From NCBI GenBank assembly GCA_903925015.1, contig CAIYDY010000244.1:1-42721 (forward strand): a stretch of 42,721 nt of DNA, written 5' to 3'. This document shows, piece by piece, positions 7,860 through 16,334 of this stretch (positions within the stretch are counted from its first letter, which is position 1; every line of letters begins with the position of its first letter). The notes under the pieces were generated by a model that was not told the origin of the DNA, did no database searches, and saw only the letters and a list, made by a program, of their open reading frames with translations. The stretch is from an uncultured Acidobacteriia bacterium (lineage in GTDB: Bacteria > Acidobacteriota > Terriglobia > Bryobacterales > Bryobacteraceae). A program made the position numbers and the translations under genes.

Positions 7860-10057
7860 TGAAAACCTATCTGGCGCTGATTCTGAACGACATCCGGCTG
7901 GCCTTCCGCCAGAAGGTGGTCATCTTCTTCAACTACTTGATGCCGATGGGCTTCTTCCTGATCTTCGCCACGGCGTTCCATGCCGAGCAGGGCGGGGCGA
8001 TTCTGCAGACGGTCACGATGGTGTCGGTGATCGGCATTCTTGGAAACGGCCTCTTCGGAGCCGGAATGCGTGCCGTGCAAGAGCGCGAAACCAACATTCT
8101 GCGCCGGTACAAGGTGGCCCCGATATCACCCCTGCCCCTGCTGGTGGCCTCCACCATTACTGGTCTTGTGGTTTACATGCCGTACGTGTTTGCGATGTTC
8201 ACCTTGGCCCATTTCACATACGGTATGGCCGTACCGCCCAATCTCCTGACGGTTTTCGCTTTCATCATGCTGGGGTTGATCGCCGTGCGGTCGATTGGCC
8301 TTATCATCGCTTCGACCGTGAACTCCATGCAGGAGAGCGCGATCATCGTCCAGATCGCCTACATGTCGATGCTGTTCCTCAGTGGCTCCACCTTTCCTAC
8401 CTCGATGTTTCCGGACTGGCTGCTGGTTGTTACCCAGTTCATTCCGGCCACCCACATCGTGACCGGGTTGCAGGGGATTCTAATGCGGCAGGAGACATTG
8501 GCTACAAATTGGCAGTCCGTACTTGCCTTGGCGTTGACCGCCGTGACCGGGCTCTTCCTCTGCGTCAAGCTTTTCCGTTGGGAGAAGGAAGAGAAGATGC
8601 GTCCCGCAGCCAAGCTGTGGATTCTGGCCGTGCTGGTTCCGTTTCTGGCCGTTGGCGCATGGCAGGCCAAAACGAAGGAAAACGTCACCAAGAACAAGAT
8701 TCTGGGTCGGGAGATGCAGCGTTCGAGGACAGTGCTGATCCGCAACGCAAGGATCATTACTGGAACCGGGCGGGTGATTGAGAACGGCGGCGTCCTTCTG
8801 AAGGCTGGAAAAATCGAAGCCATTTACGAGGACAATATTCCCGAGGCGGATTCGGTTCGCGCGGTCGGTGTGGAGGCTGCGGGCAAGACCGTGATGCCGG
8901 GCTTGATCGACATGCATGTCCACCTGGGTGCGCCCGGCGGAATCATGACCGATTGGAAGGACTACGATGCGGACAAGGCGGCGCAGCGGGAATTGGCCGC
9001 GTACCTTTACTCCGGTGTGACTGCTGTCCGGAGCTTGGGCGACATGGCCGAGGGAATCCTGAAGATCCGCCAGACGGTGAACAGCGCGGAAAAGCTGGGA
9101 GCTGAACTTTTTGCGGTCGGCCCGCTCTTTACCACCACCGGCGGGCATGGCACCGAGTACTTCCGGGCGATGCCGGAACCGGTCCGAAAGCAACTGGATG
9201 CGCAATTTGTCCGAATTCCGAAATCGGATGCCGACGCCAAGGCGATGGTGGACGCGCTGAAGGCAATGGGCGTGGACGGGATCAAGGCTGTGATGGAGGC
9301 CGGTGCGGGCGCGACGCACTTTGAGCGGATGGACCCGCGCATTCTGGCTGCTATCGGGGCCGCGGCGAAAGCCGATGGGTTGCGGATGGCGGTGCATACC
9401 GGCGATCCGCGCGATATTGAGGATGCCATTGCAGCGGGAGCGTCGTCGATTGAGCACGGCTCCTATCGCCAGCGCATTCCGGACGCCGATTTCGCGCTGA
9501 TGGCGAAAAACGGGATTGCCTTTGACCCAACACTGTCGGTTGGGGAGGCTTTCCAGCAGTTCGCCGCCGGGAAACTGGATCTGCTGGGCCGGTCTTTGGT
9601 GCAACAGGCTGCGCCGCCCAAGATTCTTGCGGCTACGATGAAGAGCATCGAGACGCCCGACGTCGTCGCCATGCGGAAGCGGCTGGCCGATTACCCAATC
9701 GACATGGCCATCGCAAAGGACAACCTAGTGCGCGCATTCAAGGCCGGGGTGACTCTGGTTACAGGCACCGACGCGGGAAATATGCTGGTTCTGCACGGTC
9801 CTACCGTCCAGCACGAGTTGCAATTGTGGGTGGAAGCGGGCATTCCGCCGCTTGACGCGATCCAAGCCGCGACGGCGAATTCGGCGAAGTTGCTGGGTGC
9901 GGTCGGGCGCTTCGGGACCATTGAAAAAGGGCGCGACGCAACATTGTTGATCGTCGACGGTAATCCGCTGACGGACATCCACGCACTGGAGGCGATTTCG
10001 TTCGTGATGTTCAAGGGGGAACGGGTGACCAGGTCGGAATTGTTCGACCAGGAGTAA
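7859..10057 (+). CDS. fusion: ABC-2 type permease plus metal-dependent amidohydrolase
   Basis: One uninterrupted 732-codon frame encodes two proteins. Residues 1-246 are an ABC-2 permease with six predicted membrane segments, ending in the usual KLFRWEKEEK. Residues 247-732 are a full amidohydrolase of the imidazolonepropionase-like group: MHVHLG (H353, H355), a lysine in GVDGIKAVMEAG, MAVHTGDP, SIEHGSY and TGTDAGNM. Between them M247-RPAAKLWILAVLVPFLAVGA looks like an N-terminal signal peptide and would act as a seventh membrane segment, placing the enzyme outside the cytoplasmic membrane. A good Shine-Dalgarno precedes codon 247, so a free amidohydrolase may also be made by internal initiation. 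Co-expressed with the ATPase; followed by a hairpin. Confidence 0.88.
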   Translation: MKTYLALILNDIRLAFRQKVVIFFNYLMPMGFFLIFATAFHAEQGGAILQTVTMVSVIGILGNGLFGAGMRAVQERETNILRRYKVAPISPLPLLVASTITGLVVYMPYVFAMFTLAHFTYGMAVPPNLLTVFAFIMLGLIAVRSIGLIIASTVNSMQESAIIVQIAYMSMLFLSGSTFPTSMFPDWLLVVTQFIPATHIVTGLQGILMRQETLATNWQSVLALALTAVTGLFLCVKLFRWEKEEKMRPAAKLWILAVLVPFLAVGAWQAKTKENVTKNKILGREMQRSRTVLIRNARIITGTGRVIENGGVLLKAGKIEAIYEDNIPEADSVRAVGVEAAGKTVMPGLIDMHVHLGAPGGIMTDWKDYDADKAAQRELAAYLYSGVTAVRSLGDMAEGILKIRQTVNSAEKLGAELFAVGPLFTTTGGHGTEYFRAMPEPVRKQLDAQFVRIPKSDADAKAMVDALKAMGVDGIKAVMEAGAGATHFERMDPRILAAIGAAAKADGLRMAVHTGDPRDIEDAIAAGASSIEHGSYRQRIPDADFALMAKNGIAFDPTLSVGEAFQQFAAGKLDLLGRSLVQQAAPPKILAATMKSIETPDVVAMRKRLADYPIDMAIAKDNLVRAFKAGVTLVTGTDAGNMLVLHGPTVQHELQLWVEAGIPPLDAIQAATANSAKLLGAVGRFGTIEKGRDATLLIVDGNPLTDIHALEAISFVMFKGERVTRSELFDQE
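8581..8596 (+). promoter_or_regulatory. internal ribosome binding site before the amidohydrolase half
   Basis: GGAGAAGGAAGAGAAG directly precedes in-frame ATG 8597. The AAGGA core at 8585-8589 is 7 nt from the ATG, an optimal spacing. It codes for the end of the permease (EKEEK) and would allow separate translation of a 486-residue amidohydrolase starting with a signal peptide. The purine-rich run could also be just the Lys/Glu-rich permease tail. Confidence 0.5.
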
Positions 10058-10071
10058 ACCACTCCCTGCCG

Positions 10072-10095
10072 GGGCGGATATTCCGGTATCCGCCC
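10072..10095 (+). terminator. hairpin after the permease-amidohydrolase gene
   Basis: A perfect 9-bp stem GGGCGGATA / TATCCGCCC (10072-10080 and 10087-10095) encloses the loop TTCCGG, 15 nt after the stop codon. The sequence after it (TGTAAAACTGTTG) has no long T-run, so Rho-independent termination may be weak. Confidence 0.55.
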
Positions 10096-10160
10096 TGTAA
10101 AACTGTTGTAAAACCGGCATCGCGGTTGGGAACCCGTTCGCCATCGGGCTTCAAACACGC

Positions 10161-10166
10161 TAAAAT
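10161..10166 (+). promoter_or_regulatory. possible -10 box of the signalling/envelope operon
   Basis: TAAAAT (5 of 6 matches to TATAAT) lies 10 nt before ATG 10177 of the OmpR-type regulator, predicting a very short leader. A -35 match at the right distance is poor (TTCGCC at 10137-10142). Confidence 0.35.
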
Positions 10167-10176
10167 CGCAGTGCCG

Positions 10177-10851
10177 ATGCAAACCATTCTCGTGATCGAC
10201 GATGACGACAGCCTGCGGGACACGATCGGGGTCCTGTTCGAGCGGGAAGGCTTCCGCGCGATCCTCGCAGCCGATGCCCGGACTGGTCTCGACCAGGCCA
10301 TTCTCGCGAAACCGAGCCTGATCGTCACCGACCTCCGCCTCCCAGACCTTTCCGGCGTCGAGGTCTGCAAGCGCCTCCGCACGTCCGGTGTTACGACGCC
10401 AATCATTGTCCTGAGCGCGGTTGGCGAGGAAATCGACAAGGTCCTGCTGCTCGAAATCGGGGCCGACGACTACATTGTGAAGCCGTTCGGGACACGCGAG
10501 CTGTTGGCACGGGTGCGGGCGGTATTGAGGCGTTCCCCTTCGGAGCCGCACAAAGTCCTATCCTTTGCAGACGTAGAGGTCGATCTGGAACGCCGCATTG
10601 TGCGGCGGAAGGGTATCGATATCAAATTCACGCCTGCGGAGTACAACCTGCTGACGTTCTTCTTGCAAAACCCGGACCGGCCGCTGTCGCGCGACATGAT
10701 CCTGAACTCGGTCTGGGGCTACGAATCCTTTCCGAACACGCGCACGGTGGACGCCCATGTGGTGCGGCTGCGCCAGAAGCTGGAGGCGGATCCGGTGATT
10801 CCGCGCCACTTCCTGACACTCCACAAGGTGGGATACCGGTTCCTGCCCTAG
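10177..10851 (+). CDS. OmpR-family response regulator (receiver plus winged helix)
   Basis: The receiver domain (1-115) has acidic residues D8-D10, phospho-acceptor D52 (IVTDLRLPD), S80 and K102 (VKPFG). The winged-helix DNA-binding domain (about 125-224) ends with the typical KVGYRFLP. ATG 10177 is used; in-frame TTG 10126 and GTG 10171 are less likely. It heads a same-strand run with a lone receiver (8-nt gap), a porin-like protein, a cupredoxin and a histidine kinase. The kinase is the natural phosphate donor and the operon itself is a plausible target, both inferred from position. Confidence 0.93.
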   Translation: MQTILVIDDDDSLRDTIGVLFEREGFRAILAADARTGLDQAILAKPSLIVTDLRLPDLSGVEVCKRLRTSGVTTPIIVLSAVGEEIDKVLLLEIGADDYIVKPFGTRELLARVRAVLRRSPSEPHKVLSFADVEVDLERRIVRRKGIDIKFTPAEYNLLTFFLQNPDRPLSRDMILNSVWGYESFPNTRTVDAHVVRLRQKLEADPVIPRHFLTLHKVGYRFLP

Positions 10852-10859
10852 GGGCGATC

Positions 10860-11225
10860 ATGTCGAGACTTGTGATCATCGTCGAAGACAGCGCCGCCTG
10901 CGCGGAGACGCTGCAGATTGCCTTGGAGGGAATACCGGATATCGAGATTCGGATCCTGCCCAGTCCGCGTGCCGCCATGGCTTTGGCCGGAAGTGGCGAG
11001 GTAGCTGCAATTCTTACCGACCGGCATTTGCCGCATGCGGATGGTTTTGATTTTATCCGGCAATTGCGGGCTGATCCCCGTTTCACAACTCTCCCGGTAT
11101 TATTGATTAGTGGCGACAGCGATCCCCGGCTTCCGGCCCAGGCGCTGGCAGTGGGCGCGAACGCGTTTTTCTCGAAACCGTATTCGCCCGCAGCCGTCCG
11201 CCGTAAACTGGAGGAGCTTATTTGA
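10860..11225 (+). CDS. single-domain response regulator (receiver only)
   Basis: This 121-residue protein is only a CheY-like receiver: E9 and D10, phospho-acceptor D54 (ILTDRHLPHADG), S84 (LLISGDSD) and K106 (FFSKPYSP) are all present, so it should be phosphorylatable. There is no output domain. It could be a phosphate sink, an intermediate of a phosphorelay, or act by protein contact. It starts at ATG 10860 after GGGGCG, 8 nt downstream of the OmpR-type gene. Its last codons hold the ribosome binding site and TTG start of the next gene (TTGA overlap). Confidence 0.88.
   Translation: MSRLVIIVEDSAACAETLQIALEGIPDIEIRILPSPRAAMALAGSGEVAAILTDRHLPHADGFDFIRQLRADPRFTTLPVLLISGDSDPRLPAQALAVGANAFFSKPYSPAAVRRKLEELI
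11210..11214 (+). promoter_or_regulatory. ribosome binding site supporting a TTG start
   Basis: GGAGG lies 7 nt before TTG 11222. The next in-frame methionine (residue 31) falls after the signal peptide, so TTG is the start that gives an exported protein. Confidence 0.6.
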
Positions 11226-12583
11226 ATCGCCGGTCATGCCCAGCTTGGTTGTCCGTGACTGCTTTGGCGTTTTCGATCACTCCATTACTGATCGCCCAAG
11301 CCGGACCGGACATGCGCGCTGTTCTGGAACGCTTGGAGAAATTGGAGAAGCAAAACCGCGAATTACAGGCAGAAATCGACCAGCTTCGCCGCGAGTTGGG
11401 CGGTTCTGCGGTCGCGGCGGGAGTTTCACTTCCAACGCAGCCTCCAGTAACGGAACGGCTTGATGTCCAGGAAGCCCGGACAGAGGAACTGGCGCAATCG
11501 AAGGTTGAATCGTCGCAGAAGCAACCGGTTGCCTTGACTGGAATGCTGCTGTTCAACGCATTCGCCAACACGCGATTCGGTGGCACCTTGCAAGAGCCTG
11601 TGACGGCGTCGGCTGCGGCGGGAACGAACAATACCGGTGCATCGTTCCGCCAAACCGTGCTTGGATTGAAATTCAACGGGCCGAATCTGCCGGGCGGTGG
11701 GAAAGCCACGGGGTCCTTCTACATGGATTTCTGGGGCGGGGCGGCTGCACCGTCCAACAATCTTTTCCGCATCCGCTTGGCGACGTTGGACTTGGCTTGG
11801 AAGAACACCACATTTACTGTGGGCCAGGACAAGCCGATCGTGGCGCCGCGGGAGCCGACGACATTGGCGATGGTCGGGCTGGCCCCGCTTACTGGTGCCG
11901 GGAATCTTTGGAACTGGAATCCGGAGGTCCGGGTGCAACAGCGCTTCAATTTCTCGGAGAATACCGGTGTCAGCGCCGAGTTCGGTGTGTTCCAGACTAC
12001 GGAAACCGCATCGGCGGCAGTTCCGGGAGCCATTGCCGCCACGTTGGAAAAAGCCCGGCCCGCTTGGGAGGGGCGCTTCAACTTCCACCACGACTCGGGC
12101 GACCGGCAATTCGCATTTGCGCCCGGATTCCACACCGCCGTTACGCACGTTGGCGGCAAGACCGTCTCGTCCGACTTGTTCACGATGGACTGGCTGGTGA
12201 AACCTTTAGCGTTCTTCCAAGTGGATGGGGCATATTTCCACGGTACGAATGCGGCCGGTTTGGGCGGTTTGCGGCAGGGCTTTAGCGTACTTTCCAACGG
12301 GTCCATCGTGCCGGTGCACACCACGGGCGGTTGGACCCAGGCGACTTTCTTTGCCACGCCGAAGCTTTCCTTCCACGCTTTTGGCGGCGAGGAGGCCAAC
12401 CGCGGTGCCGATCTGACCGGCAATTTGGTGCGTCGCAATTTGATCTACGCCGGCAACGCAATCTACAAACTGGCCCCGAACGTCCTCGCGGCCATTGAAA
12501 TTTCCCAGAACCGCACCTCCTACACCGTCTCCGGTACACGGCTGAACAACCACTATGACTTGGCGATCGCTTACCTTTTCTAG
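11222..12583 (+). CDS. porin-like outer-membrane protein with N-terminal coiled coil
   Basis: The protein starts at TTG (strong Shine-Dalgarno) with a signal peptide (SVTALAFSITPLLIAQA). Residues 31-60 form a charged coiled coil (LERLEKLEKQNRELQAEI), which in trimeric porins can span the periplasm or bind peptidoglycan. The remaining 350 residues alternate polar and hydrophobic positions, with glycine and aromatics as in beta-barrels. They include a channel-like segment (TTFTVGQDKPIVAPREP) and end in YDLAIAYLF, with the C-terminal phenylalanine typical of outer-membrane proteins. Substrate unknown. It overlaps the cupredoxin gene by 29 nt, so the two products probably work together in the envelope. 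Confidence 0.75.
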   Translation: MNRRSCPAWLSVTALAFSITPLLIAQAGPDMRAVLERLEKLEKQNRELQAEIDQLRRELGGSAVAAGVSLPTQPPVTERLDVQEARTEELAQSKVESSQKQPVALTGMLLFNAFANTRFGGTLQEPVTASAAAGTNNTGASFRQTVLGLKFNGPNLPGGGKATGSFYMDFWGGAAAPSNNLFRIRLATLDLAWKNTTFTVGQDKPIVAPREPTTLAMVGLAPLTGAGNLWNWNPEVRVQQRFNFSENTGVSAEFGVFQTTETASAAVPGAIAATLEKARPAWEGRFNFHHDSGDRQFAFAPGFHTAVTHVGGKTVSSDLFTMDWLVKPLAFFQVDGAYFHGTNAAGLGGLRQGFSVLSNGSIVPVHTTGGWTQATFFATPKLSFHAFGGEEANRGADLTGNLVRRNLIYAGNAIYKLAPNVLAAIEISQNRTSYTVSGTRLNNHYDLAIAYLF

Positions 12584-13274
12584 TTGCGCGATCCTGCTGG
12601 CCGCTCTGCCGCTGGCTGCGGTGGACGTCTCCGGTACCGTGCAGATCCGCGATTCCGCGAAGGGCCAGACTGTGAAGCGGAAAGACTTCTCCGGTGCGGT
12701 TCTGTCTTTCCGTGCCGTCGGCAGCCCCGCCCCGGCCGCGCCCGCCAAGCACGCCGTGATGGAGCAGCGGCACAAAACCTTTGTTCCCCACGTTCTACCG
12801 GTGGTGGCCGGGACCGCCATCGATTTCCCGAACTTCGACCCGATCTTCCACAATGCTTTTTCCCGCTTCAGCGGCCAGATATTCGATGTTGGACTCTACG
12901 CGCCGGGAACGTCCCGCACCGTCAAGTTCGTCCGAACAGGTGCCGTGCGCGTATTCTGCAACATCCACTCGGATATGACAGCGGTCATCCTTGTCCTGAA
13001 TACCCCGAATTTCGCGGTGACGGGAAAGGACGGCAGTTTTCACGTGGACCTGCCGCCGGGGTCCTACGACGTTTCGGTGTTCCACGAACGGGCTACGGAT
13101 GAGACGCTCCAAGGTCTTTCGCAACGAATTCAGGTGGCCGATGGTCCGGTCAGGCTGGCACCCATAGGCATTTCCGAGGCAGGGTATCTGCTTGCCCCGC
13201 ACAAGAACAAGTACGGACAGGATTACGGCCCTCCGTCCGATGACAAGGTCATTTATCCCGGAGTCAGGAACTAG
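12555..13274 (+). CDS. exported cupredoxin-domain protein (methylamine-utilization-like)
   Basis: A signal peptide (SLTFSSCAILLAALPLAA) is followed by a cupredoxin-like domain. Candidate type 1 copper ligands are H99 (IFHNAFS), C135, H138 and M141 (FCNIHSDM), in the order and spacing of small blue copper proteins. After about residue 150 the segment GKDGSFHVDLPPGSYDVSVFHERA resembles a carboxypeptidase-regulatory/SpaA-like beta sandwich. Similar proteins are often annotated as 'methylamine utilization protein' without evidence for that role. It could bind copper, carry electrons or sense redox state next to the kinase. ATG 12555 lies inside the end of the porin gene. Confidence 0.82.
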   Translation: MTWRSLTFSSCAILLAALPLAAVDVSGTVQIRDSAKGQTVKRKDFSGAVLSFRAVGSPAPAAPAKHAVMEQRHKTFVPHVLPVVAGTAIDFPNFDPIFHNAFSRFSGQIFDVGLYAPGTSRTVKFVRTGAVRVFCNIHSDMTAVILVLNTPNFAVTGKDGSFHVDLPPGSYDVSVFHERATDETLQGLSQRIQVADGPVRLAPIGISEAGYLLAPHKNKYGQDYGPPSDDKVIYPGVRN

Positions 13275-13288
13275 GGGGCGACTCCCGA

Positions 13289-15010
13289 ATGTCCAGGCTC
13301 ACCCGACCGTCGCTCCTCTGGAAAATCGGGATTTCGACCTCGGTCGCGATCACTTTGCTGCTGGCCATCGCGGGCTATTTTGTGCAGGCCCGCACCCAGC
13401 AGCAGCTGTCGGAAAACCTCGAGACCCAGCTGCGGGGAAATTTCAAAGCCTATGAGTCTCTGTGGAGCGCGCGGGCGGACCTGCTGCGCTCGCTGAGTAC
13501 GGTTCTCAGCGGCATGTCGGATGTCCGGGCCGCATTTCAGACCAATGACAAGGCGACGATTCAAGATACAGCCGGCGAGATTTGGAAGCGCGTCTCAGAA
13601 TCGAGCGCGATCTTCCTTGTCACCGACCCTCGGGGCGAGGTGATTGCCTCCCTCGGCGGCAAGTTTGGGACGCCCCGCCGTTTGGATGTGGTCCGCGAGG
13701 CCATTCCGCGATTTCCGGGGCAGTCTGCTGGATTCGCCCTCCAGGACGACGGGCTATACGAGTTCGTTGTCACGCCCGTCTATGTCCAGGTACAGACCGG
13801 CCCCGAGTTGCTGAATGTACTGGTGACAGGCTTTCCGGTGGACCAGCAAGTGGCATTGGACTTGCGGGAACGCACAGGCGGGAGCGATTTTGTGTTTTTG
13901 TCGATGGGCAGGGTTGTTTCCTCGACGCTGAACCGGGACGAGACGACGCGCCTTGCCCACGAGTACCACCGCAGTGCGGATTTGCAGCGGATTGGCGTGG
14001 CCGGTCGGGAATTCGCCGTTCTTGGAACACCGTTGCAGGATATTTCCGGTGTGCCAGTCGGGGATCTGCTGATTGTCCACAACTTTGATGCGATCCGGCG
14101 TGACCTCGACTCCCTGCAGAACCAATTGATCTTGATCTGGGCGGCTGCCGTGATTGCTGGTATGGCGCTCAGCGTGTATCTGGCTGGTCGAATCCTGCAG
14201 CCGATTGGCCAACTGGACCGTGCCGCCACTCTGATAGGCATGCAGAAGTACGACACCCGCGTGCCGGACGGCGGCAACGACGAGCTTGGCCGATTGGCCC
14301 GAACGTTCAACGACATGTGCCGTTCGATCCAAGCCGCGCGGGAGGAATTGATCCGGCAGGAACGAATTGCCACGATCGGGCGGCTTTCGAGTTCCATCGT
14401 GCATGACCTCCGCAATCCGCTCGCATCGATCTACGGCGGTGCCGAGATGATGATGGACGGCGACCTGAACCAGAGCCAATTGAAGCGGATCGCCGGCAAC
14501 ATCTACCGGTCGTCGAGGGTGATCAAGGACATGCTGCAGCAGCTGGTGGATGTCGGGCGCGGACGTACGGAAGCCCCGGAATACTGCAACTTGGCGGAAG
14601 TGGTGGGCGCGGCGGTGGATTTGCAGACCCCGGCGGCGGAGACGCAGGGCGTGGATATTCTATGCACCGTGGATCCGGCCATTGAGATCCCACTGGAGCC
14701 CGGACGAATGGAACGCGTGTTCGTCAACCTGATTTCCAATGCCGTGGAGGCAATGCCGGACGGCGGGGAGATCCGGATTGCCTCCCAGCGCAGCGAAGGC
14801 TCGATTCTGATCACAGTGGATGACAACGGGCCGGGAATTCCGGCGTCCGTGCGGGAGCGGTTGTTCCAGCCGTTTGTGTCGTCGGGTAAGAATGGGCTGG
14901 GGTTGGGGCTCGCGCTTTCGCGGCAGACGGTTCTGGACCACGGGGGGGATCTGTGGATCGCGGATGACTCCACTCCGGGAGCGCATTTCCGGCTCCGCTT
15001 GCCTGCCTGA
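13289..15010 (+). CDS. membrane sensor histidine kinase with periplasmic Cache-like domain
   Basis: Transmembrane segment 1 is about residues 12-32, then a periplasmic sensor of about 245 residues of double-Cache type (IFLVTDPRGEVIAS, VTPVYVQV), transmembrane segment 2 about 280-300, and a HAMP domain (PIGQLDRAATLIG... DELGRLARTFNDM). The kinase core has H372 (SSIVHDLRNPLASI), an N-box NLISNAVEAM, DDNGPGIP and GLGLGLALSR. All catalytic motifs are present. It closes the operon that begins with the OmpR-type regulator, 14 nt after the cupredoxin gene. The adjoining copper protein suggests, but does not prove, a metal or redox signal. Confidence 0.93.
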   Translation: MSRLTRPSLLWKIGISTSVAITLLLAIAGYFVQARTQQQLSENLETQLRGNFKAYESLWSARADLLRSLSTVLSGMSDVRAAFQTNDKATIQDTAGEIWKRVSESSAIFLVTDPRGEVIASLGGKFGTPRRLDVVREAIPRFPGQSAGFALQDDGLYEFVVTPVYVQVQTGPELLNVLVTGFPVDQQVALDLRERTGGSDFVFLSMGRVVSSTLNRDETTRLAHEYHRSADLQRIGVAGREFAVLGTPLQDISGVPVGDLLIVHNFDAIRRDLDSLQNQLILIWAAAVIAGMALSVYLAGRILQPIGQLDRAATLIGMQKYDTRVPDGGNDELGRLARTFNDMCRSIQAAREELIRQERIATIGRLSSSIVHDLRNPLASIYGGAEMMMDGDLNQSQLKRIAGNIYRSSRVIKDMLQQLVDVGRGRTEAPEYCNLAEVVGAAVDLQTPAAETQGVDILCTVDPAIEIPLEPGRMERVFVNLISNAVEAMPDGGEIRIASQRSEGSILITVDDNGPGIPASVRERLFQPFVSSGKNGLGLGLALSRQTVLDHGGDLWIADDSTPGAHFRLRLPA

Positions 15011-15047
15011 CTTGGCGTTTCCGCTAAGATACAAAGAGTCCGCCCAG

Positions 15048-15731
15048 ATGCCCACGCCTTCCAAGACCGCCTCCAAGCCGCGTTTGACAAAAGCCCAGAC
15101 ACAGGCGCGGGTTGACGAGATCCTTCGTCTTCTGAACGAGATGTATCCCGATGTTACGTGCGCCCTGAACCACACCAACGCCTGGGAACTTCTGGCGGCG
15201 ACAATCCTCTCGGCGCAGTGCACGGACAAGCGGGTGAACGAGGTGACTCCGGGCCTTTTCGCCAAGTACCCGACCATTCGGGATTTTGCTGCAGCCCGGC
15301 CTGAGGCCGTGGCCGAGGACATCCGGTCCACCGGATTTTTCAACAACAAGGCCAAGTCGCTGGTTGGCGCTGCCCAAAGGTTGCTGAACGAGTTCGGCGG
15401 CGAGGTGCCGCACACGATCGAGGAACTGGTAACGGTGCCGGGTGCGGCGCGAAAAACGGCGAACGTGGTGCTTGGTACGTGTTTCGGGATTGCGTCGGGC
15501 GTGGTCGTGGACACCCATGTCCAGAGATTGTCGAACCGCTTGGAGCTCACGAAGGAGTCGGATCCGGTCAAGATCGAAAAAGACCTGATGAAGATCATCC
15601 CGCAGAACCGCTGGATTCTGTTTTCGCACCAGATGATCCACCATGGGCGAGGGCCGTGCGTGGCGCGCAAGCCCAAGTGTGCGGAGTGCCGGATGCTTTC
15701 GATCTGCAACGCCCCGGATAAAACTGCGTGA
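15048..15731 (+). CDS. nth: endonuclease III (DNA glycosylase/AP lyase)
   Basis: This base-excision repair enzyme removes oxidised pyrimidines. The helix-hairpin-helix is VPGAARKTANVVLG with the catalytic lysine, followed by the catalytic aspartate in VVDTHVQRLSNRL. The 4Fe-4S cluster loop at the C-terminus has the exact C-x6-C-x2-C-x5-C spacing (CVARKPKCAECRMLSIC). ATG 15048 is used (227 residues, slightly longer than E. coli Nth because of a basic N-terminal tail). The open frame extends upstream into the kinase gene but lacks homology there. Its stop overlaps the next start (GTGA). Confidence 0.95.
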   Translation: MPTPSKTASKPRLTKAQTQARVDEILRLLNEMYPDVTCALNHTNAWELLAATILSAQCTDKRVNEVTPGLFAKYPTIRDFAAARPEAVAEDIRSTGFFNNKAKSLVGAAQRLLNEFGGEVPHTIEELVTVPGAARKTANVVLGTCFGIASGVVVDTHVQRLSNRLELTKESDPVKIEKDLMKIIPQNRWILFSHQMIHHGRGPCVARKPKCAECRMLSICNAPDKTA

Positions 15732-16330
15732 AAAAGGGCTTTTGGACCATCGCATTCCTGCTGGTTGTGGGTGGAGCGCTCTCGGGCTTTGTGGGTGCCA
15801 TGTTCGGCCCCCAGCAGTACTCCGCCAGCGCCACGCTGGCATTCATCAATCAGGCCGATACCGAGCCGCTGCTGCATCCAGCGTGGCAGCGAACTTTGAG
15901 CCAGGAGTTCCTCCAGCCCCTGATCAGCAAGACGCTTTCGTTCCGGCTGATCATGGTCACGCCGGATGAAATGATGCAGCGGATTCGGGAAAACACGATT
16001 TTGAACGATGTGGCGCTGGAGGGTGGCGAAAAGGGCTTCTCGCTCGAGTTTACGGACGAGGATCAGGATACTGCCGTGGAAACTCTGCAAATGCTGGTGG
16101 CGGGTTTGGGAGAGAGTGCGGCGAGCCTGAAGGGCGTGCAAAACACCGCCAAGGTGACTAGGGTCGTCGATCCGCCACACGTATATCCGTCGGGCTCGAC
16201 ACGTGGGTATTTTACGGCGTTTGGGGCGTGCGTGGGTTTAGCCACCGCTTTGGTGATTCGTTTGGCGCTGGTATTGACTACGGCAAGGCCGGTGCGGCGG
16301 GAATCACATCGTTCCAGCCCGTTAGAATAG
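15728..16330 (+). CDS. Wzz-like (chain-length determinant family) membrane protein
   Basis: The 200-residue protein has an N-terminal membrane segment (GFWTIAFLLVVGGALSGFVG), an extracytoplasmic domain beginning QQYSASATLAFINQAD, and a second membrane segment near residues 165-187. The second segment is preceded by VVDPPHVYPSGSTRG, like the proline-rich motif next to TM2 in Wzz/GumC-type polysaccharide co-polymerases. The periplasmic part is short and there is no tyrosine kinase domain. No polysaccharide genes adjoin it, so the role is inferred only from architecture. GTG 15728 overlaps the nth stop. Confidence 0.65.
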   Translation: MKKGFWTIAFLLVVGGALSGFVGAMFGPQQYSASATLAFINQADTEPLLHPAWQRTLSQEFLQPLISKTLSFRLIMVTPDEMMQRIRENTILNDVALEGGEKGFSLEFTDEDQDTAVETLQMLVAGLGESAASLKGVQNTAKVTRVVDPPHVYPSGSTRGYFTAFGACVGLATALVIRLALVLTTARPVRRESHRSSPLE

Positions 16331-16334
16331 GGTC

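Noticed and set aside
14999-15030. Possible promoter TTGCCT ... TAAGAT before nth
   Set aside because: The spacer is 20 bp and the -10 matches only 4 of 6 positions.
15424-15475. Alanine in place of glycine in the endonuclease III hairpin (VPGAARKTA)
   Set aside because: Ala at the second hairpin glycine (PGVARKTA-type) is common in bacterial Nth proteins, and the catalytic residues and cluster cysteines are intact.
14660-16180. Minus-strand open frame of 506 codons
   Set aside because: It runs antisense to the kinase, nth and Wzz-like genes, has no recognisable domain and a His/Arg-rich composition typical of GC-rich shadow frames.
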